Shown one piece after another: positions 18,061 to 26,972 of a stretch of 64,000 nt of DNA. How positions within the stretch are numbered: position 1 is the stretch's first letter; each line of letters starts with the position of its first letter. The position numbers and the translations under genes were made by a program. The notes below the pieces were generated by a model. The model searched no databases, was not told where the DNA came from, and saw nothing but the letters and a program-made list of their open reading frames with translations. Source of the stretch: Metapseudomonas boanensis (GTDB lineage: Bacteria > Pseudomonadota > Gammaproteobacteria > Pseudomonadales > Pseudomonadaceae); assembly GCF_018704125.1 (NCBI RefSeq), contig NZ_JAGTIS010000001.1:248001-312000 (forward strand), read 5' to 3'.

Positions 18061-19422
18061 CTAAAACCCAGTCGGAAACTGAATGATGAAGCGCGTCCAG
18101 CCGTCCGCTGATTCGCAGCGGATCTCGCCGCCATGGGCCTGTATGATAGAGCGAGTAATGGCCAGCCCCAGGCCAGCGTGCTCTCCGCCTTCCCGCCGAG
18201 CCGGATCAGCACGGACGAATCGGTCAAAAAGCCTTGGAATAAGCTCGGCAGCGATGACCGGCCCTGTGTTGGCAACGGTCAGGCGCAGGCCACGCGCATC
18301 GTGTTCCAGTTTCAGGTCGATGGCGCCTCCAGCAGGCGTGAAGCGCAGGGCGTTATCCAGCAGGTTGGAAAGCGCACGTTGAAGCATGCTTTGGTCAGCA
18401 CTGACGCGCGCTTCGCCGGTGCGGCTGATCTGCACCTCGCTTTCTTCGGTCAGCGGGCTATAGAACTCGATCAGGGCATCCAGTTCTGCTGCCAGGTCGA
18501 GTGGCTCACGGCGAGCGGTGATCAGGCCGTGCTCCGCCTTGGCCAGAAACAGCATGTCGCTCACCATCTGCGCCAGCCGCTGCAGCTCTTCCAGATTCGA
18601 ATGCAGCGTTTCGCGGTAATCATCTGCGCGCCGGGGATGGCTTAGGGTGACTTGGGTCTGTGTTAGCAGGTTCGACAGTGGTGTGCGAAGCTCGTGGGCG
18701 ATGTCTGCCGAGAATGCGGACAGCCGTTGGAAACCGTCGTCCAGGCGTGCGAGCATGGCATTGAAGGCCCCCGTCAGCTCCACCAGTTCCTGCGGCACGC
18801 CATCCTCGGTGAGGCGGGTGGTGAGCGAACTGGCGGACACTCCGGCGGCAACGTTGGCCATCTGATGCAGGGGCCGCAGGCCCTGGCGTGCGACCCAAGC
18901 ACCGAGAAGTGCCGTCGCCAGCGCGGAAAGCCCGACTGTAAGCCAGATCAGTGCCTGCATCCGTTCGAGAAAGTGCTGGTGATGGGTAATGTCCAGCAGC
19001 AGCGTGATGTCTGCGGAGCTCGGCCCGTCAAGCCGTAAAGGCGCGCGGAGCACCCGGTAGTCGATGCCGCCTTCGCGCCAGCGTTGCAGGCCTGGCTGGG
19101 GCGGGGGAGAGGTGCTCTGCCCCGTCAGCGTATTGAACCAGATTCGCCCATCGTTGCCGTCGAGGCGTAGGTCAAGGTCTGGGTGTTGGGTCAGCACTTG
19201 CCGCAAGGCGGGTAAGCTCCCGGGAAGTGCCGCCGCTGTGTCGACCTGCCTTAACGCGCTTCGGAACAGCTCAAGACGGCCTTCGAGCAGCTGCTGGTCG
19301 AGCTCAATGAAGTGCGCTTCGCTGGCTCGACTGAAGAGAGCGCCCGCGACCAGCGACACCGTTGCCGTGCAGGCGGCGAAGAGCAGGCTCATTCGGGCGG
19401 TGAGGGAAAGCCTGCGCATCAT
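18061..19422 (-). CDS. copS: Heavy-metal sensor histidine kinase (CopS/CusS/CzcS family)
   Basis: A 453-aa inner-membrane kinase of the heavy-metal-sensor type. It has an N-terminal transmembrane helix (residues 9-30), a roughly 130-residue periplasmic sensor, a second helix (about 160-180), a HAMP domain, and the kinase core with H-box [16 protein letters not shown]-box [13 protein letters not shown] and a G-box in [12 protein letters not shown]. It is coupled by a 4-bp overlap to the response regulator upstream. The symbol is given from family and from the location next to queF, where CopRS lies in P. aeruginosa; zinc or cadmium sensing (CzcS) cannot be excluded. Confidence 0.88.
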   Translation of the reverse strand: MMRRLSLTARMSLLFAACTATVSLVAGALFSRASEAHFIELDQQLLEGRLELFRSALRQVDTAAALPGSLPALRQVLTQHPDLDLRLDGNDGRIWFNTLTGQSTSPPPQPGLQRWREGGIDYRVLRAPLRLDGPSSADITLLLDITHHQHFLERMQALIWLTVGLSALATALLGAWVARQGLRPLHQMANVAAGVSASSLTTRLTEDGVPQELVELTGAFNAMLARLDDGFQRLSAFSADIAHELRTPLSNLLTQTQVTLSHPRRADDYRETLHSNLEELQRLAQMVSDMLFLAKAEHGLITARREPLDLAAELDALIEFYSPLTEESEVQISRTGEARVSADQSMLQRALSNLLDNALRFTPAGGAIDLKLEHDARGLRLTVANTGPVIAAELIPRLFDRFVRADPARREGGEHAGLGLAITRSIIQAHGGEIRCESADGWTRFIIQFPTGF

Positions 19423-20099
19423 GGTTCGCGGCCCTCAAGGACATAGCCGATGCCGCGTATGGTGTGGATCAGCTTGGGTTGGAAGGCGTCATCCACCTTC
19501 GCGCGCAAGCGGCGGATAGCGACTTCGATGACATTGGTTTCGCTGTCGAAGTTGATGCCCCAGACCCGTGAAGCGATCAGTGCTTTTGGCAGCACTTCAC
19601 CCTGGCTGCGGAGCAGGAGCTCCAGTAGGGCGAACTCCTTGGACGTCAGGTCAATTCGCTGGCCGTTGCGCTCCACGCGACGACTGAGCAAGTCCAGGCG
19701 CAGGTTGGCGGCTTCGAGGCTGGTGTCCTGCGGCATGGGACTGCCGCGGCGCAGCAGGGTACGAACTCGCGCAAGCAACTCGGCAAAGGCGAAGGGCTTC
19801 ACCAAGTAATCGTCGGCCCCTAGCTCAAGCCCTTGCACCCGGTCCTCGATGGCGTCTCGGGCCGTCAGGAACAAAACTGGTTGTTGCAGGCCTGCCTCAC
19901 GCATGGCTGCCAATACCTGCCAACCGTCGCGGCCTGGGAGCATCACGTCCAGGATCACCAGGTCGTGCTCACCGCTCACGGCGCGCGTTTGGCCGCTGAG
20001 CCCATCGGTGGCGAGTTCGACGAGAAATCCAGCCTCGGTCAGGCCCTGTCGCAGGGACTGGCCAGTCTTGGGTTCGTCTTCAACAATCAATAATTTCAT
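19419..20099 (-). CDS. copR: Heavy-metal response regulator (CopR/CzcR family)
   Basis: A 226-aa OmpR-family regulator. The receiver carries VEDEPK, the phospho-acceptor Asp in [10 protein letters not shown] (about residue 51) and LVKPFAF; the winged helix ends [11 protein letters not shown]. It should activate metal-resistance genes when phosphorylated by the coupled kinase. A candidate operator lies 61 bp upstream of its start. The copper-transport cargo at 46-54 kb has no regulator of its own, so control by this pair is possible but unproven. Confidence 0.9.
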   Translation of the reverse strand: MKLLIVEDEPKTGQSLRQGLTEAGFLVELATDGLSGQTRAVSGEHDLVILDVMLPGRDGWQVLAAMREAGLQQPVLFLTARDAIEDRVQGLELGADDYLVKPFAFAELLARVRTLLRRGSPMPQDTSLEAANLRLDLLSRRVERNGQRIDLTSKEFALLELLLRSQGEVLPKALIASRVWGINFDSETNVIEVAIRRLRAKVDDAFQPKLIHTIRGIGYVLEGREP

Positions 20100-20159
20100 G
20101 GCGTACTCATGCTGAATCTCGCTGCCTTATACCGTTACTACCGGGGAAGAGGCGCAAAC

Positions 20160-20174
20160 TGACAAAGATGTAAC
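20160..20174. promoter_or_regulatory. Possible CopR/CusR-type palindrome
   Basis: TGACAAAGATGTAAC resembles the TGACA-N4-TGTAA-like palindromes bound by heavy-metal response regulators. It sits in the 158-bp gap between the divergent copR-like gene and queF, a sensible place for autoregulation. Confidence 0.35.
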
Positions 20175-20257
20175 ACTTGAGGTCTGGCTTGCATTCGATT
20201 TTTCAGCAGTCGCCAGGATGTATACAATTGGCCAGATTCAATCCTCAGGTCCGCCCT

Positions 20258-21088
20258 ATGCAACACCCTGCCGAACAATCGCCGCTGGGCAAGTCCAGCG
20301 AATATGTCAGCACCTACAGCCCTTCACTGCTGTTCCCCATCTCCAGGGCCACCAAGTGGAACGAGTTGGGGTTGACTGCCAGTAATCTGCCTTATGTGGG
20401 CGTGGATTACTGGAATTGCTATGAGCTGTCCTGGCTGACCGCATCAGGTAAACCCGTCGTGGCTATTGGTGAGTTCGCCATCCCTGCGGACTCGCCGAAC
20501 ATCATTGAGTCAAAATCCTTCAAGCTCTACCTGAACTCCTTGAATCAATCCGTGTTCAGCAGTGCGACTGAGTTGGAACGCGTTCTGGAGCAGGACCTCT
20601 CTGCGACCGCAGGTGCTCCGGTAAAGGTGCGCGTACGAACCCTGGTTGAGGTAGAGGCCGAGGGTGTGGCCAAGCTACCCGGAACCTGCATTGATGATCT
20701 CGATGTGAACATCAGCAATTATGAGCAGCCGCAGCCCGGTTTGCTGCGTGCCGATGCTGGCCACTTGGTCGAGGAAAGCCTGCACAGCCATCTGCTCAAG
20801 TCCAATTGCCCTGTCACCGGGCAGCCGGACTGGGGCACCTTGGTGGTGCAGTACAAGGGTTTGAAGCTCGATCATGCGAGTTTCCTCGCTTACCTGGTGA
20901 GCTTCCGCCAGCATGCGGATTTCCACGAGCAGTGTGTCGAGCGGATCTTCCTCGATCTACAGAAGCTGCTGCAGCCGGAGCTGCTGACGGTCTATGCCCG
21001 CTACGTGCGTCGTGGTGGCCTGGATATCAACCCATACCGCAGCACCCACGAGCAGGCTGTCGACAACTGTCGCCTCGTACGTCAGTGA
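20258..21088 (+). CDS. queF: NADPH-dependent 7-cyano-7-deazaguanine reductase QueF
   Basis: A 276-aa cytoplasmic enzyme of the long two-domain QueF type that reduces preQ0 to preQ1 in queuosine synthesis. The QueF motif [11 protein letters not shown] (about residues 89-99) binds NADPH; the catalytic Cys lies in [12 protein letters not shown] (about 183-194) with the conserved Asp just after. ATG 20258 begins [16 protein letters not shown], the usual family start, and the 276-aa length agrees. A bidirectional terminator follows 4 bp after the stop. Confidence 0.96.
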   Translation: MQHPAEQSPLGKSSEYVSTYSPSLLFPISRATKWNELGLTASNLPYVGVDYWNCYELSWLTASGKPVVAIGEFAIPADSPNIIESKSFKLYLNSLNQSVFSSATELERVLEQDLSATAGAPVKVRVRTLVEVEAEGVAKLPGTCIDDLDVNISNYEQPQPGLLRADAGHLVEESLHSHLLKSNCPVTGQPDWGTLVVQYKGLKLDHASFLAYLVSFRQHADFHEQCVERIFLDLQKLLQPELLTVYARYVRRGGLDINPYRSTHEQAVDNCRLVRQ

Positions 21089-21091
21089 ATG

Positions 21092-21120
21092 AAAACCCCT
21101 GCACCTGAGGCCGGGGTTTT
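21092..21120. terminator. Bidirectional terminator after queF
   Basis: AAAACCCC and GGGGTTTT form an 8-bp stem with A and T tracts on both sides, between convergent queF and the DUF4404 gene. Confidence 0.75.
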
Positions 21121-21136
21121 GCATCTGTGTGCTGGG

Positions 21137-21400
21137 TCAGATGCCCATGTTCGCCAAGCTTTGCAGGATGTTGCGCAGGGTGACGGTGAGAGTTGGATGG
21201 CGTGTTTCAAAACGCTCTACGGCCAGATTGACGCCATCTACCAGCGACGCGTCCGGAGCACTGGCGGCATCACGCGCCAGGCGCAACTCGATCTCTTGCA
21301 TCAGTTCGATGAGTGATGCGCGCTCATCGTCATCCAGCGGCGGGTCCTCGGCCAGTTGATCGCGTAGGTCTTGCAGTTGCTGCTGCAGGCGTTCAGGCAT
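21137..21400 (-). CDS. DUF4404 family small protein
   Basis: An 87-aa acidic helical protein beginning MPERLQQQLQDLRDQL and ending TLRNILQSLANMGI, the conserved ends of DUF4404. It looks like a coiled-coil, soluble protein; function unknown. ATG 21400 is chosen because GAGGAAG precedes it; an upstream in-frame ATG at 21451 adds a basic tail that does not look conserved. Confidence 0.84.
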   Translation of the reverse strand: MPERLQQQLQDLRDQLAEDPPLDDDERASLIELMQEIELRLARDAASAPDASLVDGVNLAVERFETRHPTLTVTLRNILQSLANMGI

Positions 21401-21536
21401 GTTGTGCTTCCTCTTCCAATGACACTGGAGTGGACCTTCGCTCATTACCAAAGGTCCCGCATGCCTACAGATTAATCCAGCCAGGGCTGGCCTGCCTGAT
21501 ACGGGTCAAATGGGACACGTTGTCCAGATGTTGGCT

Positions 21537-22277
21537 TTACGGTTTTTCGCCCTTTTGCCGACGGACTGCAAGATCGACGAGGCATGGCCCGAGCTCACCG
21601 AGGTGGTCAATCACTGAATGTGCGCCCAGTCGGTAGAGCTCCAGGGTCGCCACTGCGCGAAGGCGATCGCGCTCTGTACTGTCGAGCGCGTGCCAGTCGG
21701 ACGGAGCCTTGCCGCAGAGCACCCCGCTCGTGGCCAGTCCGATGGTCCAGAGCCCCGCATTCAGGCCTGCCTGCAGCAGGCGGGGGGATGCGCTGACCAC
21801 GACACAGCCGGCCAGCCTGTCAACACCCAGGCTGCTCAATGCTTGCCAGCATTGGTCGGGCGCCGGCCAGGGGCGGCCAGCGACGGGGCTGCTGCCAGGC
21901 AGCCAGGCGGGTAGGGGGGTAGCGAGGTTCGCGCAGGTCTTCGGCGGCAGCTCGTCGAGCCAAGCGCAAGGGACCCCCTGAAACGCCTTGGGTTCGGCTA
22001 ACTGCTCCAGATCTGTAACGGTTTCGGAGTGTTCAAGCGCAGCCTGTTGCAGGTGCTGCTCGAAGAGCTCTCGCTGCGCAGTGGTGGCTGGCGCAGCCAG
22101 GGCGTGAGCAAGCGCTGCGTCCGCTGGAAGAGCGCAAGCTTCCGCCAGCCTTCCTGCTGGACAGTTGGGCAGCAGTCGGCCGAGTGCCACGGGCAGGGTT
22201 CGGGCGCCGAAGTCGACCAGGCAGCCAGAGAGACCAAAGAGGATTGCGTTGAAGCGAGGCAGTGGGTTGCGTGGCAT
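21537..22277 (-). CDS. HAD-fold phosphonatase-like protein, nucleophile missing
   Basis: A 246-aa protein whose start (FNAILFGLSGCLVDFG) aligns by eye with motif I of phosphonoacetaldehyde hydrolases and other HAD enzymes, where a DxxGT-like motif normally follows the hydrophobic strand. Here the expected nucleophile Asp is Gly (FGLSG). The rest keeps the HAD layout, including VVVSASPRLLQAGLNAGLW, like the motif II strand, and a late SVIDHLGEL in place of the acidic motif IV. It is therefore likely a pseudoenzyme with a binding or regulatory job. It lies next to DUF4404 and the thioesterase gene, as in P. aeruginosa. The dead-enzyme reading is inference. Confidence 0.75.
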   Translation of the reverse strand: MPRNPLPRFNAILFGLSGCLVDFGARTLPVALGRLLPNCPAGRLAEACALPADAALAHALAAPATTAQRELFEQHLQQAALEHSETVTDLEQLAEPKAFQGVPCAWLDELPPKTCANLATPLPAWLPGSSPVAGRPWPAPDQCWQALSSLGVDRLAGCVVVSASPRLLQAGLNAGLWTIGLATSGVLCGKAPSDWHALDSTERDRLRAVATLELYRLGAHSVIDHLGELGPCLVDLAVRRQKGEKP

Positions 22278-22345
22278 GGGACGTCATCCTGACGATATCG
22301 CCACAGGTTAATTGCCAGAAGTGACGCTTATGTGACGTCTTGAAG

Positions 22346-22759
22346 TCAGCGGCTTTGCGTCAATAGACGGCGAAGGGTATCTGGCACGGGAATTGGTCTG
22401 TTGCTGTCGTGATCGATCCAGACCAGTTTGCAATGCCCTTCGCCATAGGGTGTGTCGGGGGTCTCGAGTGTGCCGAGGCGATGCTCGACGACCAGGCTGC
22501 TTCTCCCCAAGGCACCGGCGTATAGCTGGATCACTACCGTTGCCGGGTGTACCACTGGCCTGAGGTATGTGTGCAGCGTCTGCAGCACCACTGGCCCATG
22601 GGGTACGTTGTTCATGGCGATGCCGAGGCTCTCGAACCACGCAACGCGAGCTTCTTCCAGATACTGGATGTAGAGCGTGTTGTTGACGTGGCCGTAGCTA
22701 TCCATATCGCCCCAGCGAACTGGGATATGGGCAGTATGAAGTAACGTTTTTTCCTGCAT
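22346..22759 (-). CDS. Acyl-CoA thioesterase, hotdog fold (YbgC/4HBT family)
   Basis: A 137-aa thioesterase. The N-terminal RWGDMDSYGHVNNTLYIQYLEEAR contains the 4HBT-type catalytic Asp and the GHVNN motif in the hotdog helix. It hydrolyses acyl-CoA or 4-hydroxybenzoyl-CoA-like thioesters in the cytoplasm; the chain length is not predictable. It is transcribed away from mlaA, with 104 bp between the two starts. Confidence 0.9.
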   Translation of the reverse strand: MQEKTLLHTAHIPVRWGDMDSYGHVNNTLYIQYLEEARVAWFESLGIAMNNVPHGPVVLQTLHTYLRPVVHPATVVIQLYAGALGRSSLVVEHRLGTLETPDTPYGEGHCKLVWIDHDSNRPIPVPDTLRRLLTQSR

Positions 22760-22863
22760 CGACGCTGTCCGCTATGCTGGCTGGGCGGGGGAATGCCTTA
22801 TACTGCGCGCCCTGCACAGGCGGTTGCGCGCCGCCACACTACGTTTCTCAAGGAGAGTCTGCA

Positions 22864-23565
22864 ATGTATTTGAACGGTGCTCGGTGGGTCGATCGCCTTG
22901 GTCGCCTGGTTGCCTGCCTTGGCCTGACACTGCTCCCCGTGTTCGTCAGCGCGTCCGAAGATGATCCGTGGGAAGGCGTCAACCGGGCGATCTTTCGATT
23001 CAATGACACCCTCGACATCTACGCGCTCAAGCCGGTTGCCAAGGGATACCAGGCCGTCACTCCGCAGTTTCTGGAGGACGGTGTTCACAACATCTTCGGC
23101 AACATTGGCGATGTGCGTAACCTGGCCAACGACCTGTTTCAGGCCAAATTCCACGCTGCGGGAGTCGACACGAGTCGGCTGATCTTCAACACCAGCTTCG
23201 GTCTGCTGGGTTTCTTCGATGTTGCGACCAAGATGGGCCTGCAGCGCAATGATGAGGATTTCGGTCAGACCCTCGGTTACTGGGGCGTTTCCAGCGGCCC
23301 CTACGTCGTGTTGCCGCTCCTCGGTCCAAGCACCGTACGGGATGCGGGTGGCAAGATCCCCGATACGTTCGCTTCGCCGTACAGATACATTGATCACGTA
23401 CCGACCCGTAACGTGACCCGTGCCGTGGACGTCGTAGATACGCGCGCCAACCTGCTTTCTGCAGAGAAGATGATCACGGGTGACAAGTACATCTTCATTC
23501 GTAACGCCTTCCTGCAGAACCGCGAATTCAAGGTCAAGGATGGCGAGGTGGTGGACGACTTCTAA
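22864..23565 (+). CDS. mlaA: MlaA/VacJ family outer-membrane phospholipid protein
   Basis: A 233-aa exported protein. MlaA removes mislocalised phospholipids from the outer leaflet and feeds them to the MlaFEDB pathway. The family blocks are DPWEGVNRAIFRFND (after the signal peptide), a GNIGDVRNLANDL segment and SSGPYVVLPLLGPSTVRD. The signal peptide seems to end at VSA before SEDD, with no lipobox cysteine at the cleavage site, so it may not be lipidated, unlike E. coli MlaA. AAGGAG precedes ATG 22864. Followed by a very long imperfect hairpin. Confidence 0.94.
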   Translation: MYLNGARWVDRLGRLVACLGLTLLPVFVSASEDDPWEGVNRAIFRFNDTLDIYALKPVAKGYQAVTPQFLEDGVHNIFGNIGDVRNLANDLFQAKFHAAGVDTSRLIFNTSFGLLGFFDVATKMGLQRNDEDFGQTLGYWGVSSGPYVVLPLLGPSTVRDAGGKIPDTFASPYRYIDHVPTRNVTRAVDVVDTRANLLSAEKMITGDKYIFIRNAFLQNREFKVKDGEVVDDF

Positions 23566-23582
23566 GTCATAACCAATGCACG

Positions 23583-23697
23583 AAAGGCGGCCACTTGGCC
23601 TAATGCCAGTCAGCTAAGCATTTAGCCCAGCCCAGTAAACGGGAGAAGGGACCGAAAGCCTTGTCTGATTGGCATTGGCTACTTGGCCGCCTTTTTG
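23583..23697 (+). terminator. Long imperfect hairpin after mlaA, possible terminator or small RNA
   Basis: AAGGCGGCCA at 23584 pairs with TGGCCGCCTT at 23684-23693, and inside them AATGCCAGTCA pairs imperfectly with TGATTGGCATT. The right arm runs into TTTTT. The two arms are about 30 nt each with a roughly 55-nt loop, longer than a normal terminator. Confidence 0.5.
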
Positions 23698-23883
23698 TTT
23701 CCATTCTTTGCCGGGGATCAGCAGATCTGAATGACGGCGAAGCAGCGCCGCGCGGTCGTTGTTGGAGAGGTCTGGGCATGAGGTGGGGTATTGCCTGCCT
23801 CGATGCTCAATAACGGCCTTGTTGAGCGACTGCATCCTGATGAAACGGAGCGTCTCGCTCTCGTGGCGGTCATCCAGCTCCAC
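23614..23883 (-). CDS. Doubtful small hypothetical protein, 89 aa
   Basis: A minus-strand frame in the 535-bp gap between mlaA and the RssB gene. The best start is a GTG at 23883 with AAGAGA upstream; the open frame reaches further but its beginning is Arg-rich and unlikely. Contains VELDDRHESETLRFI and NNDRAALLRRHSDLL, with high G+C at third positions. Its 3' part overlaps one arm of the long hairpin after mlaA, which counts against it. The remaining gap (23884-24100) shows nothing else. Confidence 0.25.
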   Translation of the reverse strand: MELDDRHESETLRFIRMQSLNKAVIEHRGRQYPTSCPDLSNNDRAALLRRHSDLLIPGKEWKQKGGQVANANQTRLSVPSPVYWAGLNA

Positions 23884-24100
23884 GCTTATTCTCTTTTCTG
23901 ATCGCTGAATCTCAATGAGCCTCTTATAACTTCCGGCGATTTCTGATGTAAAGGCGGGGCCTGGCCAGCTTGACTGGCTTGAATCGCCCAGCGGATGGGA
24001 GTACCGTCTGCGCCTTGAAGCGAACCCCCGTAATCGTACTCGGGCCTTAGGTCGGGTGCTTAGGTCAACCCATCCCTGGCGCCGTTTGCCTGGATACTCC

Positions 24101-25285
24101 ATGCACAATCCCAGTGCCAAGCTGCTGATTATTGATGATGACGAGGTAGTGCGCGCGAGTCTCGCCGCCTACTTGGAAGACAGTGGGTTCAGCGTTCGAC
24201 AGGCCAGCAACGGCCTGCAGGGGCTGCAGGACTTCGAGCGGGAGCGCCCGGACGTAGTGATCTGCGACCTGCGCATGCCCCAAGTCGATGGCCTGGAACT
24301 GATCCGCCGTATCTCGGAGTTGGAAGCTGAAACCCCGGTAATCGTGGTATCCGGCGCCGGCGTCATGAGTGATGCCGTCGAGGCCTTGCGCCTGGGCGCT
24401 GCGGACTACCTGATCAAACCCCTGGAAGATCTGGCTGTGCTCGAGCACTCGGTGCGTCGCGCGCTTGACCGTGCCGCATTACGGCTGGAGAACCGTCGCT
24501 ATCGCGAGAAGCTGGAGACCGCCAATCGCGAGCTTCAGGCCAGCCTACATCTGCTGCAGGAAGACCAGAACGCGGGGCGTCAGGTGCAGATGAACATGCT
24601 GCCGGTGACGCCTTGGGAGGTCGATGGCCTCAAGTTCGCGCACCAGATCATTCCGTCGCTCTATCTCTCCGGGGATTTCGTCGACTATTTTCGCGTCGAC
24701 GAGCGCCGCGTTGCGTTCTACCTGGCCGACGTTTCCGGCCATGGAGCTTCTTCGGCATTCGTTACGGTGTTGCTCAAGTTCATGACCACTCGCCTGCTCT
24801 ATGAGTCCCGGCGCAACGGTACGCTGCCCGAGTTCAAGCCTTCCGAGGTGCTTGGGCATATCAACCGTGGCCTGATCAACTGCAAGTTGGGCAAGCATGT
24901 GACGATGTTGGGCGGCGTAATCGACGAAGATAGTGGAAAACTGACCTACAGCATTGGTGGGCATCTGCCTCTACCCGTGATGTTCAGTGAAGGTAAGGCC
25001 AGTTATCTGCCTGGCAAGGGCTTGCCGGTGGGGCTGTTCGAGGAGGCGAGCTATGATGATCAAGTCATCGATCTGCCGTCGTCCTTCAGTCTGACCTTGC
25101 TTTCTGACGGTATTCTGGACCTTTTGCCCGGCGATACCCTCAAAGAGAAAGAAGCAGCGTTGCCGGACATGGTATGTGCTGCTGGTGGCAGTCTGGATGG
25201 CTTGCGAAAAGTATTTGGGCTGGCCAGCCTGGGCGAGATGCCGGATGATATTGCCTTGCTGGTGTTGAGCAGGAACGTTGCATGA
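24101..25285 (+). CDS. rssB: Response regulator with PP2C phosphatase output (RssB)
   Basis: A 394-aa protein with an N-terminal receiver (acid pocket IDDDE, phospho-Asp in VVICDLRMPQ, Lys in LIKPLE), a helical linker with coiled-coil character (about residues 130-165) and a C-terminal SpoIIE/PP2C-type phosphatase. Metal-binding acidic residues lie in LADVSGHGASS and LLSDGILDL, with SIGGHLPLPV between. It probably controls the phosphorylation of the STAS protein encoded right after it (4-bp overlap), a partner-switching module linked in Pseudomonas to sigma-S and biofilm control. ATG 24101 gives the conserved MHNPSAKLLIIDDD start. Confidence 0.92.
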   Translation: MHNPSAKLLIIDDDEVVRASLAAYLEDSGFSVRQASNGLQGLQDFERERPDVVICDLRMPQVDGLELIRRISELEAETPVIVVSGAGVMSDAVEALRLGAADYLIKPLEDLAVLEHSVRRALDRAALRLENRRYREKLETANRELQASLHLLQEDQNAGRQVQMNMLPVTPWEVDGLKFAHQIIPSLYLSGDFVDYFRVDERRVAFYLADVSGHGASSAFVTVLLKFMTTRLLYESRRNGTLPEFKPSEVLGHINRGLINCKLGKHVTMLGGVIDEDSGKLTYSIGGHLPLPVMFSEGKASYLPGKGLPVGLFEEASYDDQVIDLPSSFSLTLLSDGILDLLPGDTLKEKEAALPDMVCAAGGSLDGLRKVFGLASLGEMPDDIALLVLSRNVA

Positions 25286-25764
25286 GTACCGGTAAAATTC
25301 AGTTCGCCGAAATGGACGGTACCTTCGTCCTCAAGTTTGTCGGAGAAATCCGACTGACCTTGTGTTCGGCCCTGGATTCCACCATCGAAAAGATCTTCAC
25401 GGCGCTGAACTTCTCGGCGATCGTCATCGACCTCACGGAGACCCGGAGCATTGACAGCACTACGCTGGGCCTGTTGGCCAAGCTGTCCATCCTTTCGCGG
25501 CAGAAAGTAGGGTTGTTGCCGACTGTGGTGACCACTCACCCCGATATCACTCGGCTGCTCCAGTCCATGGGCTTCGACCAGGTATTCAATATCGTCGGTA
25601 ATCCGGTGCCATGTCCGGAGTGCCTGGAAGACTTGCCGCCGCAGGACCAGACCGAAGAGATCGTCCGTACCAAGGTGCTCGAAGCGCACCGCATCCTGAT
25701 GGGGCTCAACGAGTCCAACCGCGAAGCCTTCCACGACCTTGTCAGCGCGCTCGAGCGTAGCTGA
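25282..25764 (+). CDS. rssC: STAS domain anti-sigma factor antagonist (RssC-like)
   Basis: A 160-aa protein with a STAS domain; the phosphorylatable Ser lies in TRSIDSTTLGLLAKL (about residues 53-67), the normal position in anti-sigma antagonists. A Cys pair (CPEC, about 111-114) and an acidic C-terminal extension follow. It is translated from an ATG that overlaps the phosphatase gene's stop, so it is the likely substrate of that phosphatase. Partner kinase not in the window. Confidence 0.9.
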   Translation: MSTGKIQFAEMDGTFVLKFVGEIRLTLCSALDSTIEKIFTALNFSAIVIDLTETRSIDSTTLGLLAKLSILSRQKVGLLPTVVTTHPDITRLLQSMGFDQVFNIVGNPVPCPECLEDLPPQDQTEEIVRTKVLEAHRILMGLNESNREAFHDLVSALERS

Positions 25765-25791
25765 TTCCGGATTTACCAAACGTTGATTGAA

Positions 25792-25815
25792 GCGCACAGC
25801 CACACGGCTGTGCGC
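25792..25815. terminator. Hairpin between convergent rssC and tal
   Basis: A perfect 10-bp stem GCGCACAGCC / GGCTGTGCGC with a 4-nt loop, without a good T tract on either strand. Confidence 0.5.
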
Positions 25816-25824
25816 GGTTGGTGA

Positions 25825-26751
25825 TTAGCGTCGGGCGGCCAGCAGGGCCTCCAGCTTCTCCTGGTCCCGGGCGAACAGGCGGATACCCTCTGCCAGCTTC
25901 TCGGTTGCCATAGCGTCGTCGTTCAACTGCCAGCGGAAATGCGCTTCGTCGAGCACTAGGCGCTCTTCACCTTGTGCGCCAGGGCTGAGCTTGCGATCCA
26001 ACGGGGCTTGGTCGTCCGCCAATTGCTGAAGGAGTTCCGGGCTGATGGTCAGGCGGTCACAACCGGCCAAGGCCTCGATCTGCCCCAGATTTCGGAAGCT
26101 GGCGCCCATCACTACGGTCTTGTAACCATTGGCCTTGTAGTAACGATAAATGCGTGAAACCGATTGCACGCCAGGGTCGTCTGCACCGCAGAAATCGCGA
26201 CCCTCAGCCTTCTTGTACCAGTCGTAGATGCGACCGACGAACGGGGAAATGAGGAATACTCCTGCATCGGCGCAGGCTGCCGCCTGAGCGAAATTGAAGA
26301 GCAGGGTCAGGTTGGTCTGAACGCCGGCGCGCTCCAGTTGTTCAGCTGCGCGGATGCCTTCCCAGGTGGACGCGATCTTGATGAGCACTCGCTCGCGCCC
26401 AATGCCCGCCTGCTCATAGAGGCCGATCAGGCGCTCGGCGCGACGCAACGTAGCGTTGGTGTCAAATGACAGACGTGCATCGACTTCCGTGGAGATTCGC
26501 CCTGGGATCACCTTCAGTATTTCTTGGCCAACCGCAACGCCGAAGCGGTCGCACGCCAGCCCAAGATCGCCCTGGCTGCCTGCGACGGCGCCGTCCAGCA
26601 GCTCCGCGTAACGTGGCATGGCGGCGGCCTTGAGGAGCAGGGAAGGGTTGGTCGTGGCATCCACCGGCTTGAGACGGACGATGGCGTCCAGATCACCGGT
26701 ATCGGCGACCACGGTGGTGTACTGCTTGAGTTGGTCCAGCTTGGAGGTCAT
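25825..26751 (-). CDS. tal: Transaldolase
   Basis: A 308-aa cytoplasmic enzyme of the pentose phosphate pathway, exchanging dihydroxyacetone units between sedoheptulose-7-P and glyceraldehyde-3-P. Family signatures: [14 protein letters not shown] (about residues 30-43) and the Schiff-base Lys in [13 protein letters not shown] (about residues 120-132). Length fits the TalB type (about 310-317). Encoded on the minus strand 220 bp downstream of dusA in the direction of transcription. Confidence 0.96.
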   Translation of the reverse strand: MTSKLDQLKQYTTVVADTGDLDAIVRLKPVDATTNPSLLLKAAAMPRYAELLDGAVAGSQGDLGLACDRFGVAVGQEILKVIPGRISTEVDARLSFDTNATLRRAERLIGLYEQAGIGRERVLIKIASTWEGIRAAEQLERAGVQTNLTLLFNFAQAAACADAGVFLISPFVGRIYDWYKKAEGRDFCGADDPGVQSVSRIYRYYKANGYKTVVMGASFRNLGQIEALAGCDRLTISPELLQQLADDQAPLDRKLSPGAQGEERLVLDEAHFRWQLNDDAMATEKLAEGIRLFARDQEKLEALLAARR

Positions 26752-26942
26752 GGCAAAACCTTGTCGTGGTGGATGGGGTGACCTTACCCGAGCCGCTATG
26801 GCGGCTCAACGGGGGCGTAAGGCCTTTTTACAGGCTTCACGAGCTGACCCGCAGACCGTGCGACGAAGTTCCCTTGAAAGGACGAAGCGCATCGTTTGGC
26901 CACGACAAGCCTGCGATCAAACAGAAGGTGGGGATGCCGAAA

Positions 26943-26957
26943 GGCGGGCTGCCCGCC
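26943..26957 (-). terminator. Terminator hairpin after dusA
   Basis: On the minus strand, GGCGGG-CAG-CCCGCC is followed by TTT, 16 bp after the dusA stop. The T tract is short. The rest of the dusA-tal gap shows no gene. Confidence 0.5.
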
Positions 26958-26972
26958 CGCAGGCCGAACCAG

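Noticed and set aside
20175-20257. PreQ1 riboswitch before queF
   Set aside because: Looked for the short C-rich hairpin and A-rich tail of a preQ1-I element; nothing matching was seen.
23884-24120. N-terminal extension of the minus-strand frame between mlaA and rssB
   Set aside because: Arg-rich, low-complexity, and would overlap the start of the RssB gene.
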